Source: WHSV01 sp050694055
Lineage (GTDB): Bacteria; Actinomycetota; CADDZG01; WHSQ01
DNA length: 54,099 nucleotides
Assembly: GCA_050694055.1 (NCBI GenBank)
Contig: JBOGWX010000120.1
Coordinates: 1-54,099 of the forward strand
Direction: 5' to 3'
Position numbers and translations under genes: made by a program. Numbering within the stretch: the stretch's first letter is position 1; the number at the start of each line of letters is the position of its first letter. Shown in pieces: positions 16,277-24,836 of this stretch. Below the pieces are notes generated by a model that had not been told where the DNA came from, searched no databases, and saw only the letters and a program-made list of their open reading frames with translations.

Positions 16277-17203
16277 TCAGGACCACGTCAGAAAACGGCG
16301 CGGATTGATTCGCAGCAGCCCATCGACGTCGGCCTCGGTTAGCCCCGCGTTTACGAGCAGCGCGGTGAAATCTTTGATGAGGTAGCGGTATCCGGGCCGT
16401 CCGCCCCAGGAGCTGAGATAGCTCCGGCGGGCCAGATCTCCCGACAGAAGTATCTGACCGCCATGGCCTTCCTCGAACAAGCGAACGATGAACTGGGCGC
16501 GCAGGCTGTCGGGTTGGTACTGCTCTTTAGAGATGCAGTCGTAACCGAGCCACACGCCCGTGCGCGCAAGCGCTACGTGCTCGTCCCACACGAGGCGCCG
16601 ATCGAGGTGACCGAGACAAACTCGGTCGGTCGCCACTCCCGCCTCCTCGAGAAGTCGCACCTGCTCCATGGCCGCACTTCCCGCGGTGGTGTGCGTGGTG
16701 ATGGGAGCGCCGGTGTCTCGCTGCACGGCAGCCGCGGCTTTGAAGACCCTGGTCTCCGTTAGCGTGATCTCGTTCAGAGACGATCCGACCTTGATGACGC
16801 CGGCACGACTTCCCGCGGCAGTGCCCTGGGTGAGGTCACCGACGAACTCCTCCACCAGGTCCTGTTCCGAGAGTGAGTCGAGGTCGATCACGCCGCGCCA
16901 GTAGTCCTCGCTGACGTGGCCCGTTGCGGCTATCACCGCGACATCCGAGCGCTCCGACAAGGTTCTGAGTCCGTCGAGATCGCGGCCGAACTCGGGAGTG
17001 GTTACCTCGACCAAAGCTCGCCCTCCACTGTCCCGGAAGTCCTGCAGTTCCACACGGGCGCGCTCGACATCGTTAAGAACCAAGTCGTCGTCGGGGCCCA
17101 CGAGATGTTTTGCCGGTTGGGTTAGCAAGTGCTCATGGCAATACGTGGGACCAAGCTCGAGTGGATCGATGTCCCCGGAAACGGTGCGAATCTGTGCTGT
17201 CAT
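16277..17203 (-). CDS. phosphotriesterase-like hydrolase/lactonase
   Basis: 308 residues of the amidohydrolase superfamily, phosphotriesterase-related group. The HxH metal motif is in YCHEHLL near the N-terminus, a bridging Lys in AGVIKVGS, further His ligands in THTTAGS and CLGHLDRR, and the metal Asp in LLSGDLARR. Characterised relatives are mostly lactonases or sugar-lactone hydrolases rather than organophosphate hydrolases. With the sugar dehydrogenases in this operon, opening of a sugar-acid lactone is a sensible guess. It is first in the minus-strand run after the IclR gene. Confidence 0.85.
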   Translation of the reverse strand: MTAQIRTVSGDIDPLELGPTYCHEHLLTQPAKHLVGPDDDLVLNDVERARVELQDFRDSGGRALVEVTTPEFGRDLDGLRTLSERSDVAVIAATGHVSEDYWRGVIDLDSLSEQDLVEEFVGDLTQGTAAGSRAGVIKVGSSLNEITLTETRVFKAAAAVQRDTGAPITTHTTAGSAAMEQVRLLEEAGVATDRVCLGHLDRRLVWDEHVALARTGVWLGYDCISKEQYQPDSLRAQFIVRLFEEGHGGQILLSGDLARRSYLSSWGGRPGYRYLIKDFTALLVNAGLTEADVDGLLRINPRRFLTWS

Positions 17204-17311
17204 CGCAGGCAGCTTACGAAGAAACCCAGAGCGCGTGGCGCGACCTGGATGGACGCTGACCGTCGGCTCTGAGGGGGGGAAGGCCTAAGGGGCACCTGAT
17301 CACTCCTGGGC

Positions 17312-18091
17312 TCAGCGGGCGTTCGTCGGGCCCAGCTCAGCTCCCATAGCCTGCGCAGCCTTCATCACCAACGTTGAGTAGTCATCGAGTGATTTGCGAG
17401 TGATGCGCTCGGCCGGGCCCGATACGCTCACGGCCGCTATTCCCTCGCCGCGGCGTCCCAGAACGGCCGCGCCGATACAGTGCACACCGCGCTCGTTCTC
17501 CGCCAGATCCAGTGCGAAACCCTGGCGGCGGATGCGCGATACCTCGCGTCGGAGCGCTTCGGGGTCAGAGATGGTGCGTGGCGTGCGAGGATCGAAGCTC
17601 TGCTGCGAAACGAGCCACTCAAGGTCGGTATCGGCGTAGGTCGCCAGCAGAGCCTTGCCAAGAGCGCTGCAGTAGAGCGGCACCCTGCTGCCGATGTGCG
17701 AGACCAGGCGCATCGCGTGACGAGACTCGACCTTCGCTACATAGACGGCCTCCGCGTTATCGAGAACCGCTAGGTGAGCGGTCTCTTTGGTGTGGTCGAC
17801 GAGCTCCTGCAGGAAAGGCCGCGCGACCGAGGCGATGTCGAGATTGGCCACGATTTCCTCTCCCAGCTCGAGCAGTCGCAGTCCTAGTCTGTAGGGCTTG
17901 CCGGAACCCTCCTGGCGAACGTATCCGCGCGCACAGAAGGACTGCAGGATTCTGTGAACCGTGACGCGATTGACGCTGAGCCGGCGCGCCAATTCTTGCG
18001 CACTAAGTCCATGCGGCTCGGAGGCACCGACTGCCTCTAGGACGTCCAGGGCGCGCTGAAGCGTCGCGGAGCCCGCTGACCTGCTCTGCAC
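17312..18091 (-). CDS. IclR-family transcriptional regulator
   Basis: About 259 residues: an N-terminal winged helix (TLQRALDVLEAVG, LSAQELARRLSVNRVTVHRIL) and an IclR effector domain (SRVPLYCSALGKALLA, GFALDLAENERGVHCIGAAV). An AGGGGG Shine-Dalgarno lies directly against ATG 18097 and six bases before GTG 18091, so GTG 18091 is the better start. It is divergent from the SDR/ABC operon and separated by a region with a 7-bp inverted repeat, so it probably controls that operon and itself in response to a sugar acid or its breakdown product. Confidence 0.86.
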   Translation of the reverse strand: MQSRSAGSATLQRALDVLEAVGASEPHGLSAQELARRLSVNRVTVHRILQSFCARGYVRQEGSGKPYRLGLRLLELGEEIVANLDIASVARPFLQELVDHTKETAHLAVLDNAEAVYVAKVESRHAMRLVSHIGSRVPLYCSALGKALLATYADTDLEWLVSQQSFDPRTPRTISDPEALRREVSRIRRQGFALDLAENERGVHCIGAAVLGRRGEGIAAVSVSGPAERITRKSLDDYSTLVMKAAQAMGAELGPTNAR

Positions 18092-18107
18092 AAACATCCC
18101 CCTGATC

Positions 18108-18135
18108 TTGACAACGAAGGTAAATAGGCCATACT
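18108..18135 (+). promoter_or_regulatory. candidate promoter of the SDR/ABC operon
   Basis: TTGACA (18108-18113) is followed after 16 bases by CATACT (18130-18135), a reasonable housekeeping promoter directed at the plus-strand operon. A second, perfect TATAAT lies at 18168-18173 without a clear -35 hexamer, overlapping the inverted repeat downstream. Confidence 0.45.
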
Positions 18136-18147
18136 GTTTCCGTATCA

Positions 18148-18170
18148 ATACTTAATCAATATGTAAGTAT
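18148..18170. promoter_or_regulatory. inverted repeat, candidate IclR operator
   Basis: ATACTTA (18148-18154) and TAAGTAT (18164-18170) form a perfect 7-bp inverted repeat with a 9-base spacer. It lies in the unusually AT-rich intergenic region between the divergent iclR-like and SDR genes and overlaps the TATAAT at 18168. Binding by the IclR protein is inferred. Confidence 0.5.
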
Positions 18171-18194
18171 AATGCAACAACCAGGGGCGCTTTG

Positions 18195-18983
18195 GTGATC
18201 ATGCCGAGGCGGGTCACAAGGGGGTCGGCCACGGGACCGAGATTCAAGGGCAAGGTGGCGCTCATAACCGGGGGGTCGTCGGGCATCGGTCGTGCGACAG
18301 CCGAGCTCCTGCGTGCCGAGGGGGCCGAGTTAGTTATCGGCGATCTCAAGGACCCAGAAGGACTCGATCTCCAAGAAATCGTCTATCGCCACGCCGACGT
18401 GCGTGATGAAACCCAGGTCATGGCGCTCGTCGATGCTGGGATCGATCGCTTCGGCAAGATCGACATTCTCTTCAACAACGCCGGAACCGCCGGCCGCCTC
18501 CCCCGGCCCCCGCTCGTCGATCTTTCTGTCGAGGAATGGGATCAGACGCTCGACATCAACCTCAAGAGCATCTTTCGCACCTCCAAAGCCGTCTTGCCCC
18601 ACATGCTGGGGGCCGGAAGCGGGGTCATCGTCAACAATGCCTCGATGCTTGGAATCGTCGGCATGCCGGAGTCGGCTGCGTACTGCGCGTCCAAGGGCGG
18701 TGCCGTTCTACTTACCAAATCGATGGCGCTTGAACTAATCGAGCACGGCATCCGCGTCAACTGCGTCTGCGGGAGCTTCATCGACACCCCAATGTTCCAG
18801 GAGTGGCTCAACCTCCAGCCCGATCCAGAGAATGCGTCGCGCGAGGCGGTCGAGCAACTACCAATCAAGAGGCTCGGCAGCGCCGAGGAGATGGCGAGGG
18901 CCGTGGCCTTTCTCGCTTCGGACGAGGCGTCCTATCTCGTGGGACACGCACTTTACGTCGACGGAGGCTATCTGGCGCAGTAG
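18195..18983 (+). CDS. short-chain dehydrogenase/reductase
   Basis: About 262 residues of the classical SDR family with GKVALITGGSSGIGRATAE, FNNAGTAG, NNASMLG, YCASK and a C-terminal VDGGYLAQ. The start is GTG 18195, seven bases after AGGGG; TTG 18192 and ATG 18201 are alternatives in the same frame. It is the first gene of the plus-strand sugar operon and 19 bases before the binding-protein gene. It is distinct in sequence from the SDR in the other operon. Confidence 0.88.
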   Translation: MIMPRRVTRGSATGPRFKGKVALITGGSSGIGRATAELLRAEGAELVIGDLKDPEGLDLQEIVYRHADVRDETQVMALVDAGIDRFGKIDILFNNAGTAGRLPRPPLVDLSVEEWDQTLDINLKSIFRTSKAVLPHMLGAGSGVIVNNASMLGIVGMPESAAYCASKGGAVLLTKSMALELIEHGIRVNCVCGSFIDTPMFQEWLNLQPDPENASREAVEQLPIKRLGSAEEMARAVAFLASDEASYLVGHALYVDGGYLAQ

Positions 18984-19002
18984 TTCACCCAAGGGGGAAC
19001 AA

Positions 19003-20520
19003 ATGACGAAGACCTGGTCGAAGCATCGAGCACTGCTGATCATTTCGATCGCGATCGCGCTGCTGCTGACGGCTTGCGACGGTAGGTCGGTCGGTGGAAA
19101 CGGTGAAGAGGGTGGCGAGCTCAGTGGGGGGGAGACGGCCCTCGAGGACGTGACCTTGCGACTCGCGGTTGAAGTCGGGTCCTCGCTGGGAGACCCCATC
19201 AAACCCTACGTCAGTCAGTGGGAGGAGGAGACCGGCGCGACGGTCGAGTTCGTCGAGATTCCCTTCGCCGAGATCTTTCCGAAGCTGATGTCTTCGTTCC
19301 AGGCCGGTGCCAACGAGTACGACGTTGCGATCATCCTCCCGACATGGCTCGGCGACATGGCGGGACGCGGCTTCCTCGAACCACTCGACGAGCACATCGA
19401 GGGCAACGAGGCGATCGCATGGGATGATGTCCTGCCCCGTTGCCAGGACATCAACGAGTGGGAGGGCAGCACCTACATCATTCCGCTCGACTGTGACGTA
19501 TTCACTGCCTACTACAACCGTGAGCTTGTCGACTCACCCAATCATCAGCGTTCCTTCGAGGATGAAAACGGCTACCCACTCGAGCCCCCTGACACCTGGG
19601 AGCAATACAGCGACGTCGCGCGGTACTTCAGCGAAGACGGCGAGGTTGCCGGCGTCATGGAGTCGATGGCCCGCAAGACGCAGACCTTCTGGACCGCGCT
19701 GGCGCGCATGGTGCCGTACGTGTCACAGGGCGAGGGATGGGAGCTGTTCTTCGACCCCGAGGACATGACCCCGCTGATCAACTCGCCGGGTCACGTGCGG
19801 GCACTCGAAGACATGGTCGACATCGTCGACTACGGACCCTCGGACGTCCTTGAGTTCGACGTCGGCGACATCCGGGCGCAGTTCCCGCAGGGCAATGCCG
19901 CGCTCGCTCTCGACTGGGCGTCGATCGGAATGATCCCGCCCGATCGCAGCAATCAGGAGCTGATCGGATTCCAGCAGATCCCCGGTTCCGAGGAGGTCTA
20001 CGACCACGCCAGCAGCGAGTGGACCGAGTCCGAAGAGGGCAACCGCGTGCCGTTCATGGCGGCCAACGGGTGGGGTGCGGCGATTCCAACCGCGAGCGAG
20101 AACCAGGCCGCCGCATTCGATCTCATCAGCTTCCTGACGTCTGCAGAGATCAGCGTCCAGCTCGTCTCGATGCGCGACAACGAGGAGGCTGCGGTCGGCT
20201 ACCAGCCTTTCCGCCAGTCGCACTTCGACGACATCGAAGCCTGGGAGGAGTCGGGCTGGGAGCGGGATGCGGCGCAGGCCTACCTCGACGAGACGCTCAA
20301 CAGCCTGACGGCCGAGTTCGTCCAGCCCGATCTGAGGATCCCCGGTGCATTCGAGTACCTCGATGCGCTCGATGCCGGCGTGACCGCGGCGCTGGCAGGT
20401 CAGTCGTCTCCCCAGGAGGCCCTCGACGAGGTCGCCGAGCAGTGGGATCAGATTACCGAGCGACTCGATCGTGACCAACAGCTCGAGCTCTACCAGACGT
20501 CCCTGGGTTTGGAGGAATGA
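19003..20520 (+). CDS. sugar-binding lipoprotein of a maltose-type ABC importer
   Basis: 505 residues. The ATG at 19003 follows AAGGGGG and starts a lipoprotein signal (MTKTWSKHRALLIISIAIAL followed by LLTAC). The mature protein is a type II extracellular binding fold (SBP_bac_1): EEETGATVEFVEIPFAEIFP and a central FMAANGWGAAIPTASEN segment. It serves the two permeases encoded immediately downstream. The frame is open upstream of the ATG but that part overlaps the SDR gene. It is acidic and longer than MalE. Ligand unknown. Confidence 0.92.
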   Translation: MTKTWSKHRALLIISIAIALLLTACDGRSVGGNGEEGGELSGGETALEDVTLRLAVEVGSSLGDPIKPYVSQWEEETGATVEFVEIPFAEIFPKLMSSFQAGANEYDVAIILPTWLGDMAGRGFLEPLDEHIEGNEAIAWDDVLPRCQDINEWEGSTYIIPLDCDVFTAYYNRELVDSPNHQRSFEDENGYPLEPPDTWEQYSDVARYFSEDGEVAGVMESMARKTQTFWTALARMVPYVSQGEGWELFFDPEDMTPLINSPGHVRALEDMVDIVDYGPSDVLEFDVGDIRAQFPQGNAALALDWASIGMIPPDRSNQELIGFQQIPGSEEVYDHASSEWTESEEGNRVPFMAANGWGAAIPTASENQAAAFDLISFLTSAEISVQLVSMRDNEEAAVGYQPFRQSHFDDIEAWEESGWERDAAQAYLDETLNSLTAEFVQPDLRIPGAFEYLDALDAGVTAALAGQSSPQEALDEVAEQWDQITERLDRDQQLELYQTSLGLEE

Positions 20521-21458
20521 GAGCCGGCTCCGAGCCGATCGGCGTCGCGGGACAACAGCCGCGCGCCGCCAAGAGACCACAACGGCGGGGCGGGGGTCCT
20601 TTCGTGCGCAGGAGCTTTCTGCTGCCCTCAGTTCTGCTGTTGCTCGCGCTGTCGATCTTCCCCTTCATGTTCTCCCTGGCCCTGAGCGTCGGGTCCTGGG
20701 TCATCGGGCGGACAGAGCCGTATCAGTTTCTGGGCGCGACGAACTTCACGCGGCTGTTCACCGATGCTCGTTATCTCGACAGTCTCATCAACACCACGGT
20801 CTACGCCGTCGGCAGCGTGCTCCTGCAGTTCGGTCTCGGGCTCGCGCTGGCGTGGCTGCTGTTCTTGAAGCCTCCCGGCGACCGCATCTACCGGGTGCTG
20901 TTCCTGATGCCGATGATGCTGACGCCGGTCGCTGTTGCATACATGTGGCGGCTCATGTTCGAGCAGCGCATCGGTGTCATCAACCACGCCCTCGATCTGG
21001 TCAGCATCGAGCCGATCTCCTGGCTAAGCCAACGCGCGACTGCGATGACCGCGGTCGTGGCGGTCGAGACGTGGCAATGGACGCCGTTCATCTTCATCTT
21101 TCTGTACGCCGCGCTGGAAAACTTGCCGCAGGACGTGATCGACGCAGCGCGCGTGGACGGTGCAAACCGGTGGCAGACCCTGCGTCATGTAATCATGCCG
21201 ATGATCGCTCCGATCACTATCGCCATCGTCCTACTGCGCGCCGTCGAGGCGCTGAAGGTGATGGACTCGGTCTACGTGATCACCGGAGGAGGCCCCGGCA
21301 ACAGCACTGAGTCGGTCACGCTATACGCCTACCGGGCCGGGCTTCAGTTCTTCGATCTCGGCTACGCCGCGGCCATGGCCCTGACTTTGTTTGTCGGGGC
21401 GCTGCTGCTGACCCTGCCGGCGGTGCTTCTCATGAAGAAGGAAAGAGGGCTCGTCTAG
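20517..21458 (+). CDS. ABC sugar permease (MalF type)
   Basis: 313 residues with about six membrane segments and the EAA loop VIDAARVDGANRWQTLRHVI, which docks to the ATPase. The N-terminus is a short Arg-rich cytoplasmic stretch before RRSFLLPSVLLLLALSIFPF. Its ATG overlaps the binding-protein stop by four bases. No ATP-binding subunit of this CUT1-type importer is in the window, so it probably shares an MsmK/UgpC-like ATPase encoded elsewhere. Confidence 0.92.
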   Translation: MRAGSEPIGVAGQQPRAAKRPQRRGGGPFVRRSFLLPSVLLLLALSIFPFMFSLALSVGSWVIGRTEPYQFLGATNFTRLFTDARYLDSLINTTVYAVGSVLLQFGLGLALAWLLFLKPPGDRIYRVLFLMPMMLTPVAVAYMWRLMFEQRIGVINHALDLVSIEPISWLSQRATAMTAVVAVETWQWTPFIFIFLYAALENLPQDVIDAARVDGANRWQTLRHVIMPMIAPITIAIVLLRAVEALKVMDSVYVITGGGPGNSTESVTLYAYRAGLQFFDLGYAAAMALTLFVGALLLTLPAVLLMKKERGLV

Positions 21459-22301
21459 ATGGAGTACACGTCGAAGACCTTTCGTGTGGTGGTGTCGGCG
21501 ATCCTCGTGGTGTGGTCGCTGATCGTGCTCTTCCCGCTCTACTGGGCGCTGATCATGTCGTTCAAGAACGCCGCGGCGATCTTCGAAGGCGCCACCTTCA
21601 TCCCCTGGGTGGACTTCGAACCGACCCTCGAGCCGTGGAGCGGCGTGTTCTCCGGAGCCGCGCTGCGCTCGCTCACCAATTCGGCGGTGATCGGAGTCTC
21701 CTCGGCGGCGATCGCCACCACGCTGGGGGGCATGGCGGGTTACGGTCTATCTCGCTACCGCTATCGCTTTGGATTCATGGGCAACGACAACATCGCGTTC
21801 TGGATGGTGTCGCAGAAGATCTTGCCCCCGGTGGTCGTTGTTCTCCCCTTGTTCATTATGTTCAACTCGGTCGCGCTCATCGACTCGCGCTTTGGCATGA
21901 CCTTGCTCTACGTCATGTTCAACGTGCCGATCGCGGCGTGGATCATGTACCAATACTTCAAACAGATTCCTCTGTCACTCGACGAGGCGGCCCGCATCGA
22001 CGGAGCGACCGATCTGCAGGTCTTCCGTCATGTTGCGTTCCCCTTAGCGAAGCCGGGGTTAATCGCCACGTTCATCGTGGCGCTGGTGTTCTCGTGGAAT
22101 GAGTTCCTGTTCGCGCTGATCTTTACCTTCAGCAACGCTCAGACGATGCCGATCCTGGTCGCCGGCCAGGCGACGCAGCACGGTCCTCAGTGGTGGGATA
22201 TCGCGGTGATGTCCCTGATCACGGTGACGCCGTTGATCCTCATCACGGTGTTCATGGGCAGGAAGTTCGTCGGCGGCCTGCTGGCGGGATGGGAGGAGTA
22301 G
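21459..22301 (+). CDS. ABC sugar permease (MalG type)
   Basis: 280 residues with about six membrane segments and the EAA motif SLDEAARIDGATDLQVFRHV, near the C-terminus as in MalG relatives. The ATG follows directly after the stop of the MalF-type gene. It forms the second half of the importer channel. The C-terminal GRKFVGGLLAGWEE is typical of this family. Confidence 0.92.
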   Translation: MEYTSKTFRVVVSAILVVWSLIVLFPLYWALIMSFKNAAAIFEGATFIPWVDFEPTLEPWSGVFSGAALRSLTNSAVIGVSSAAIATTLGGMAGYGLSRYRYRFGFMGNDNIAFWMVSQKILPPVVVVLPLFIMFNSVALIDSRFGMTLLYVMFNVPIAAWIMYQYFKQIPLSLDEAARIDGATDLQVFRHVAFPLAKPGLIATFIVALVFSWNEFLFALIFTFSNAQTMPILVAGQATQHGPQWWDIAVMSLITVTPLILITVFMGRKFVGGLLAGWEE

Positions 22302-22302
22302 C

Positions 22303-23787
22303 GTGATCATCGCCCACGACCTCGGCACCACCGGCAATAAGGCCGGGCTCTACGACGACGACCTCGCTCTCGTCGAGTCCACAACCGAGACTTACCCTGC
22401 GGACTTCGGGGCGAGGGGTAGGGCCGAGCAGGATCCCCATGCGTGGTGGGATGCTGTGGCGTGTTCGACGCGTGCGCTTCTCGAGGCTCATCCCGACGCG
22501 TCAATCGACTGCGTGTCGTTCTCGGGGCAGATGATGGGCGTCGTGCCCGTCGACTCGTCGGGCCGGTCGGTTCGCCCCGCCATTATCTGGGCCGACACCC
22601 GCTCCGGCGAGCAGTGCGGCCGTCTGCTCGATTCCATCCCGATGGAGCGCGGTTACAACATCACCGGGCACCGCCTCAACCCAACCTACTCGCTCAGCAA
22701 GCTCATGTGGCTGCGCGACACCGAGCCCGATGCGTTCGAGCGCACAGCATTGAGTCTTCAAGCCAAGGACTACGCCGTGTACCGCCTCACCGGCATCATG
22801 GCTACCGATCCGTCGGACGCCTCAAGCACCAATGCCTTCGACCAGCGTGCAGGGGTGTGGTCCGATGACTTGCTCGCTGCAGCCGCCTTGCCTCGCGAGC
22901 TGTGGCCCGAAGTTGTTCCCTCGACGACCATAGTCGGCAATGTCACCGACGATGCCGCCGACGCCACGGGCCTTGCGCAGGGAACGCCGGTCGTGCTTGG
23001 CGGAGGCGACGGTCCCTGTGCGGCAACCGGCGCCGGTGTGGTATCGGCAGAAGCGGGCGCATACGCCTATCTCGGCTCTTCGTCGTGGATTTCGCTCAGC
23101 GCCGACGAGCCGTTGCACGACGCCGAGATGCGGACCATGACCTTCAATCATGTGGTCCCAGGGCTCTTCGTCCCCACGGCCACAATGCAGGCGGGCGGAG
23201 CCTCGGTGGAATGGCTAGCCGACGTCTTGCTGCCCGGCCGCTCCGCCGACCGTTTCGAGCGCCTGACGTCCGAGGCCGCCGAGGTGCAAGCCGCGGACGA
23301 TGGTTTGCTGTTTCTCCCGCACATCCTCGGAGAACGCTCGCCCTATTGGAATCCCAAGGCGCGCGGCGTGTTCTTCGGACTCGCCAAGCACCATGGCCCC
23401 GGCCATCTCATGCGCGCGGTCATGGAGGGCGTGGCGATGAACCTCTACACTGCGATCGTCGCCTTTCGCGAGATGGGGCGCTCAATCGACGCGGTGGATG
23501 TGATCGGGGGCGGTGGGCGCAGCGATGTGTGGATACAGATCCTCGCCGATGTCTGGGGGATCCCGGTGACGCGCCGCTCGCTCGTCGAGGAGGCCAACGG
23601 GCTCGGGGCCGCGCTCACCGGAGGGGTGGGGATCGGCTTGGTCGACTCGTTCGACGTCGCCCCCGAGCTCTCCGAGACCGATGTCACGGTCGAGCCCGAC
23701 GACATACGTAACAAGAGCTACGGCCTGCGTTACGACCTATTCATCGACGCGTATCGCCGCCTCGAGCCGCTGTTCGACGAGTTGTAA
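22303..23787 (+). CDS. FGGY-family kinase (xylulokinase-like)
   Basis: 494 residues. Visible: the phosphate loop HDLGTTGNKAGLYD, VSFSGQMMGVVPVD, the substrate-side IIWADTRSGEQ, the catalytic Asp in GGGDGPCAATGAG, and the C-terminal GGGGRSDVWIQILADVWGIPV. It starts with GTG one base after the permease stop. It resembles xylulokinase more closely than the FGGY kinase at 5791-7308. It probably phosphorylates the sugar brought in by the adjacent importer. Confidence 0.9.
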   Translation: MIIAHDLGTTGNKAGLYDDDLALVESTTETYPADFGARGRAEQDPHAWWDAVACSTRALLEAHPDASIDCVSFSGQMMGVVPVDSSGRSVRPAIIWADTRSGEQCGRLLDSIPMERGYNITGHRLNPTYSLSKLMWLRDTEPDAFERTALSLQAKDYAVYRLTGIMATDPSDASSTNAFDQRAGVWSDDLLAAAALPRELWPEVVPSTTIVGNVTDDAADATGLAQGTPVVLGGGDGPCAATGAGVVSAEAGAYAYLGSSSWISLSADEPLHDAEMRTMTFNHVVPGLFVPTATMQAGGASVEWLADVLLPGRSADRFERLTSEAAEVQAADDGLLFLPHILGERSPYWNPKARGVFFGLAKHHGPGHLMRAVMEGVAMNLYTAIVAFREMGRSIDAVDVIGGGGRSDVWIQILADVWGIPVTRRSLVEEANGLGAALTGGVGIGLVDSFDVAPELSETDVTVEPDDIRNKSYGLRYDLFIDAYRRLEPLFDEL

Positions 23788-23795
23788 GGATCAGC

Positions 23796-24776
23796 GTGGC
23801 CGGGCGCGTGCTAACGGTAGGCGAGACGATGGTGCTGCTGGACCCGCTCGACGACGAGCAGCCCCACGTCGGGCAGCGACTACAACTGCGTATCGGGGGG
23901 GCCGAGTCCAACCTCGCGGTCGGCCTAGCGCGCCTCGGCGCATCCGTCGTGTGGATCTCACGGCTAGGGGCGGATCCCTTCGGCGACATCATCGAGTCGA
24001 CGCTCCGAAAAGAGAAAGTCGAGGTGGTCGCGCGGCGGGACGCCGTTGCCCACACCGGCCTGTTCTACAAGTGGCGCGAGAACGGACGCAGTCACAATCT
24101 CTATTACCGACAAGGGTCAGCGGCCGGTGGGCTCGTTCCCGCCGACGTTCCAGGCGAGTTTCTGGCGCGTTCCGACCTGGTGCACTTAACCGGGATCACG
24201 ACTGCGATCAGTCTCAGCGCTCGCACGATGGTGATAGACGTGGCGCACCGCGCCCGAGCCGCCGGAGTGACAGTGCTCTTCGACCCCAACTACCGTCCAG
24301 CGCTATGGGACAGCGCGGCCGAGGCGTTCGACGCGCACCGCGATCTGCTCGGTGATGTCTCCTGGTATCTGTGCGGACTCGACGAGGCGTGCGTCCTGCT
24401 CGGGACCAAGGATCTCACCACCACGGTTGCAGCTATGGAGGTCGCCGGCATCGAGCGCGCGGTGATCAGGATCGGCGAGCGAGGAGCTGTACTGAAGGAG
24501 GGAGACGCGCTGTCGGAAATCCCGCTAGTGCGCGTCGAGGCTGTCGTTGACGAGGTCGGGGCCGGCGACGGCTTCACCGTGGGCTTCGCCTATGGGCTGC
24601 TCTTGAGTTGGCCGCCGGAAGTCTGCACCCTGGCGGGGAATCTGGTCGCGGCTCGGGCCTTGGCGGGAACCGGCGACTGGGAGACGTTTCCGACGTTGGA
24701 TGAGTTCCGGGCCGACCTCGAGGTGGCACGGATGCCCGTCATTGAGCGGATGAACCTAAAGCGTTTTCATCGCTAG
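23796..24776 (+). CDS. kdgK: PfkB-family kinase, probable 2-dehydro-3-deoxygluconokinase
   Basis: 326 residues of the PfkB/ribokinase family. The N-terminal GGAESNLAVGLARLG and the C-terminal DEVGAGDGFTVGFAYGLL (with the catalytic Asp) are clear, and FYKWRENGRSHNLYYRQGSAA matches KDG kinases in the region that contacts the sugar acid. KdgK converts KDG to KDPG, the substrate of the eda product encoded at 4179-4793. It starts with GTG eight bases after the FGGY kinase. It is the last gene before the insertion sequence. Other PfkB substrates cannot be excluded. Confidence 0.82.
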   Translation: MAGRVLTVGETMVLLDPLDDEQPHVGQRLQLRIGGAESNLAVGLARLGASVVWISRLGADPFGDIIESTLRKEKVEVVARRDAVAHTGLFYKWRENGRSHNLYYRQGSAAGGLVPADVPGEFLARSDLVHLTGITTAISLSARTMVIDVAHRARAAGVTVLFDPNYRPALWDSAAEAFDAHRDLLGDVSWYLCGLDEACVLLGTKDLTTTVAAMEVAGIERAVIRIGERGAVLKEGDALSEIPLVRVEAVVDEVGAGDGFTVGFAYGLLLSWPPEVCTLAGNLVAARALAGTGDWETFPTLDEFRADLEVARMPVIERMNLKRFHR

Positions 24777-24836
24777 CCACGAGAATGCGCACCCGTTTGG
24801 CTGCCACGGTCCCAGCCTGCCGCATCCATCACTCCC

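Noticed and set aside
15250..16308. Plus-strand frame (352 codons) opposite the AroE-like gene
   Set aside because: AroE-like Rossmann motifs on the minus strand are convincing; the plus-strand product is low-complexity Arg/Gly/Asp-rich.
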